From Bacteroidota bacterium (GTDB lineage: Bacteria; Bacteroidota; Bacteroidia; Bacteroidales; F082), in the NCBI GenBank assembly GCA_002686705.1, contig NYYH01000069.1:1-8598 (forward strand): a stretch of DNA of 8,598 nucleotides. Direction: 5' to 3'. This document shows, one piece after another, positions 6,316 through 8,598 of the stretch; position 1 is the stretch's first letter, and every line of letters starts with the position of its first letter. A program made the position numbers and the translations under genes. The notes beneath the pieces were generated by a model that did not search any database, was not told where the DNA came from, and worked only from the letters and a program-made list of their open reading frames with translations.

Positions 6316-7073
6316 ATCCTGAAGTCACTGCCTTCCGGAAGGAGCTGTCCCCCGTCAATGACTATGGTCGTACCAGTAATATATGAAGCTTCTTCGGAAG
6401 CTAGGAATAGAAAAGCATTGGCAACATCTCGAGGCGTACCAAGCCGGCCAAGAGGAATTGATTCCTCCATTGACTTAATAAAAGTTGGTGATCGGTGAAT
6501 TTTCATTCCCTCAGTTAAAATATTGCCCGGTTCTACACCGTTAACTGTGATTCCGTAACTGGAAAATTCAAGTGCTGCTGCCTTGATGAAGCCGTTGATG
6601 CCTGACTTTGAAGCAGAATAATGCCCGTGTCCCGGACTTGTAACATGAGGCCCGGTAATCGATGAGGTAAAGATCATTCGCCCGCTGCGCTTTGCCTTCA
6701 TAGGGGACAACGCAGCACGAGCCGCTAGAAACGTGCCCCTCAAATTGACTGCAAGGACTCTGTCCCATTCCTTCGGCTCAATATTTTCGATCAGTGTCCA
6801 CGGGAAGATACCGGCATTCTGAACCAGAATGTCGAGCCCACCGAAATGTGAAAGCGCTGTGTCCACCGCCCGTTCAGCATCACCAGCTCGGGATATATCG
6901 GTTTCAATGAAAACTCCTCCAAGACGTTTTGCGGTGAAACCTCCCGCTTCAACCTCCGTATCTGAGATGACAACCTTGGCACCCTCCTCAACGAAACGGC
7001 AGGCAATTCCTTCCCCAATACCACGCGCAGCACCAATTACAAGGGCTGTCTTACCTTCGAGCCTTCCTGCCAT
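6303..7073 (-). CDS. Short-chain dehydrogenase/reductase (classical SDR), GC-rich
   Basis: A 256-residue cytosolic NAD(P)-dependent oxidoreductase of the classical SDR family, which interconverts alcohols and ketones, often on sugars, polyols or acyl substrates. Visible motifs are the dinucleotide-binding GAARGIG at 14-20 (the usual TG start is IG), Asp38 after the second strand (favours NAD), DI at 59-60, NAG at 86-88, and the catalytic tetrad Asn110 (VNLRG), Ser138, Tyr152 and Lys156 (YSASK). It ends with the TG and IDGG motifs. The overall pattern, with EPGN after the sixth strand and IDGGQLLPE at the end, resembles the UcpA/sugar-dehydrogenase type, but the substrate cannot be assigned. 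ATG 7073 has only a weak GAGA upstream. Base composition is visibly higher (about 43-57% GC in sampled lines) than in the neighbouring dehydrogenase (about 27%), which suggests a different origin. Confidence 0.96.
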   Translation of the reverse strand: MAGRLEGKTALVIGAARGIGEGIACRFVEEGAKVVISDTEVEAGGFTAKRLGGVFIETDISRAGDAERAVDTALSHFGGLDILVQNAGIFPWTLIENIEPKEWDRVLAVNLRGTFLAARAALSPMKAKRSGRMIFTSSITGPHVTSPGHGHYSASKSGINGFIKAAALEFSSYGITVNGVEPGNILTEGMKIHRSPTFIKSMEESIPLGRLGTPRDVANAFLFLASEEASYITGTTIVIDGGQLLPEGSDFRINQN

Positions 7074-7460
7074 TTCTAATCTCTTAGATTAAAGATATCG
7101 TTTCCGGACCGTATTCTTAAGAGAATCAAGCAACACAGTAGTGAGAACCAAACTTCTTTGGATTATCATTGTGTTGTGCTTCGGTTTGCCTACTAATATT
7201 AATTGAAATATGTATCGTAGAGAGATGCAGCATACTGGCAAAGTATTTATATTATAGAATTGTTTTGTGCACTTCATGGTTATCAATTGGTTTTTTATAA
7301 AAATAATCAAAAAAAATCTCTAACATCAAAAACGAAGATAGACCAAAAAGATATTTTCTAAATAGGATATTGTTATGTTACAAAACTATTGCCAGATAGA
7401 ATTTTCGATGTTCCCCGACTTGCTAGGGAGAAGGATATCCTAAATTAAGTTAAAATTAAA
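7074..7460. other. AT-rich spacer between the two dehydrogenase genes
   Basis: No gene is recognisable in these 387 bases. Translations in all frames are low-complexity or short. A 10-base perfect palindrome AGGATATCCT (7432-7441) lies just past the stop of the right-hand dehydrogenase. A TATAAT string occurs on the minus strand at about 7252-7257, but with no -35 box at proper distance. A promoter for the GC-rich dehydrogenase must lie here, or it is read from upstream; I cannot place it. Confidence 0.5.
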
Positions 7461-8267
7461 TTAAGAGATAATTTGATCAAATAATTCAAGTTTACCTTTA
7501 AAAGAAGTGTAACCTGAATCCACAACATGTATGCCACCGGTCATAAAACGAGATTTATCCGAAGCAAGAAAAAGTGCGAATTCAGCCACATCTTTAGGTT
7601 TTAGAATTCCCATTAAATGCAAATCTTCAAGTTGTTTGCGAACTTTAGTATCATTTAAAAATTTCATCTGATGAGGCGTTTCGACAAAACCTGGGCAAAT
7701 TGCATTTACCCTAACTCCCTCTGGAGACAATCCCGCTGCCATAGATCGTGTCAATGCAATAATGCCTCCCTTAGCAGCAGTATAAGCATCAAGACCCGCT
7801 TGACCTATTAACGCATCTGTTGTGGCAGTTAAAATAATAGAGCCTGATTTTTGTATTAGCATCTGTGAAGCAACATATTTAGAGCAATAAAAAGTTCCAT
7901 CTAAAACTAAGGTTGTAATTTTATGCCATATTTCTTCCGGCAGTTCTGTTATACGTTTATCATGATTATTAACTAGTGGCACATCTACTGCGTTATGAAA
8001 AAGAATATCTACTTTACCATATTTATCTACAACACTTTTAATAGTCGACTGAACATTTTTTGAATTTGTTACATCAGTATGAAAAAAATCAACTTTATCT
8101 CCTTTGTAATTAATCTCATCCATAATTTTGATTGCTTCTTGATCATTAATATCTGCTATTACACTGATGCATCCATATTTAGAGAATAATTCAACACCTG
8201 CTTTACCCATTCCAGATGCTCCTCCGGTTACAATTGCAACTTTATTTTCTAATATTTTTTCCATCAT
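7461..8267 (-). CDS. Short-chain dehydrogenase/reductase (classical SDR) with atypical catalytic positions
   Basis: A 268-residue cytosolic SDR oxidoreductase. The dinucleotide motif TGGASGMG is at 14-21, Asp39 after the second strand points to NAD, and DV at 65-66 contacts adenine. The active-site pair Tyr162/Lys166 (YTAAK) is intact, followed by CPGF at 191-194 and TGG near 243-245. Three usual positions differ: NNAG is HNAV at 91-94, the catalytic Ser position 13 residues before Tyr holds Thr149 (LTATTDA), and the Asn of the NLxG motif is Val121. Related proteins as I remember them have a TASTDA motif here, so Thr is a mild change. This SDR subgroup has no fixed substrate that I can name. 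ATG 8267 is the first of two adjacent Met codons, with a weak AAAGA upstream. It appears to have its own promoter near 8347-8375 that shares an element with the sugar-binding protein gene. Confidence 0.95.
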   Translation of the reverse strand: MMEKILENKVAIVTGGASGMGKAGVELFSKYGCISVIADINDQEAIKIMDEINYKGDKVDFFHTDVTNSKNVQSTIKSVVDKYGKVDILFHNAVDVPLVNNHDKRITELPEEIWHKITTLVLDGTFYCSKYVASQMLIQKSGSIILTATTDALIGQAGLDAYTAAKGGIIALTRSMAAGLSPEGVRVNAICPGFVETPHQMKFLNDTKVRKQLEDLHLMGILKPKDVAEFALFLASDKSRFMTGGIHVVDSGYTSFKGKLELFDQIIS

Positions 8268-8346
8268 TCTTTAATATTTTTTATCAAAAGTGTGAAAATA
8301 GATAATCAGATTGTCATACATAAAATTCAGTCCTTGCGCTCCACCC

Positions 8347-8398
8347 CTAATACTATAAAAGTATAGGAAAGTCAAAACCAGTCAAGGGAATATTTTCA
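8347..8398 (-). promoter_or_regulatory. Candidate promoter and operator region of the right-hand dehydrogenase gene
   Basis: On the minus strand TTGACT (8370-8375) is followed by 17 bases and TATTAG (8347-8352). Another TTGACT stands upstream (8381-8386), preceded by AAATATTCCC. A short palindrome ATACT-ATAAA-AGTAT (8350-8364) covers the spacer and overlaps the -10 position, a plausible repressor site. The arrangement repeats that at 6161-6208. The expected leader is about 70 bases. Confidence 0.5.
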
Positions 8399-8598
8399 CG
8401 GCTCAAAGGCATTTGGCCGGAAGTTGACGGATTTTGTTTCCCGGTGTTTGTTTAACTTCCCTCTAAAATTGGGCCATGAGTGGTTTGACAGTCACTGAGT
8501 CCCCAGGACAACCCAAGGGGCCGCCCTTCGATACATAGGAATCACGGCCAGATAAATTCGAAGCCTTTGGTTTTTTATCTAAAGGATCATTGTATAAA
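8399..8598. other. Unassigned right end of the window
   Basis: No gene is recognisable. The longest plausible start (ATG 8475, plus strand) gives only about 20 codons. Two perfect seven-base inverted repeats occur: GGAAGTT/AACTTCC at 8419-8425 and 8454-8460, and AGATAAA/TTTATCT at 8550-8556 and 8574-8580. Composition is more GC-rich than the neighbouring dehydrogenase. It could be the edge of another decayed region continuing beyond the window. Confidence 0.4.

Noticed and set aside
6313..7092. Several open frames on both strands overlapping the GC-rich dehydrogenase
   Set aside because: They are shadow frames expected from its higher GC content; the dehydrogenase frame carries all the motifs.
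7252..7257. TATAAT string as promoter of the GC-rich dehydrogenase
   Set aside because: No acceptable -35 hexamer at 16-18 bases; such strings are common in AT-rich sequence.
7089..7310. Minus-strand frame of 73 codons upstream of the GC-rich dehydrogenase
   Set aside because: Low-complexity, rich in Ile, Leu and Lys, with no ribosome binding site and overlapping the likely promoter region.

Overview
The window reads as a low-GC bacterial chromosome segment in which a carbohydrate uptake and catabolism cluster is being eroded. All intact genes lie on the minus strand. From right to left (the direction of transcription) they are an NAD-type short-chain dehydrogenase (7461-8267), a second and much more GC-rich short-chain dehydrogenase (6303-7073), an extracellular sugar-binding protein (4694-5938), two CUT1-type ABC permeases (2633-3541 and 1789-2631), and a mandelate racemase/muconate lactonizing-type enolase-superfamily gene (586-1745) broken by two frameshifts and one in-frame stop. 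No ATPase subunit is encoded here, so the transporter would depend on an ATPase encoded elsewhere.

The 1.15 kb between the binding-protein gene and the first permease holds a plus-strand fossil of an IS1380-type DDE transposase (about 3655-4360). It is riddled with stops but still readable at several motifs. It separates genes that normally sit next to each other. The left 585 bases are a patchwork: the first ~40 codons of a class I glutamine amidotransferase-like gene, cut off at a short repeat; a GC-rich hairpin; a minus-strand fragment that looks like the end of a coding region; a second copy of the repeat; and a short plus-strand ORF converging on the racemase pseudogene.

Two transcription starts look connected. 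The regions upstream of the binding-protein gene (6173-6208) and of the right-hand dehydrogenase (8362-8398) share an element on the minus strand: an AAATATT block, a TTGAC box, a second TTGACT box and TTCCTATA. This suggests that uptake and oxidation are co-regulated. A rho-independent terminator follows the GC-rich dehydrogenase.

The gene set (CUT1 importer, racemase/dehydratase-type enolase-superfamily enzyme, two sugar- or polyol-type SDRs) fits non-phosphorylating catabolism of a sugar or sugar acid. The substrate cannot be read from the sequence. The combination of IS fossil, gene fragments, a recent pseudogene and low coding density suggests a lineage losing genes, possibly host-associated. 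The style of the binding protein's N-terminus weakly recalls Spirochaetota, but this is a guess. I see no CRISPR array, tRNA, rRNA, phage gene or defence system, and nothing that amounts to a wholly new system. The most useful leads are the shared promoter element, the IS-split transporter operon and the nearly intact racemase pseudogene.
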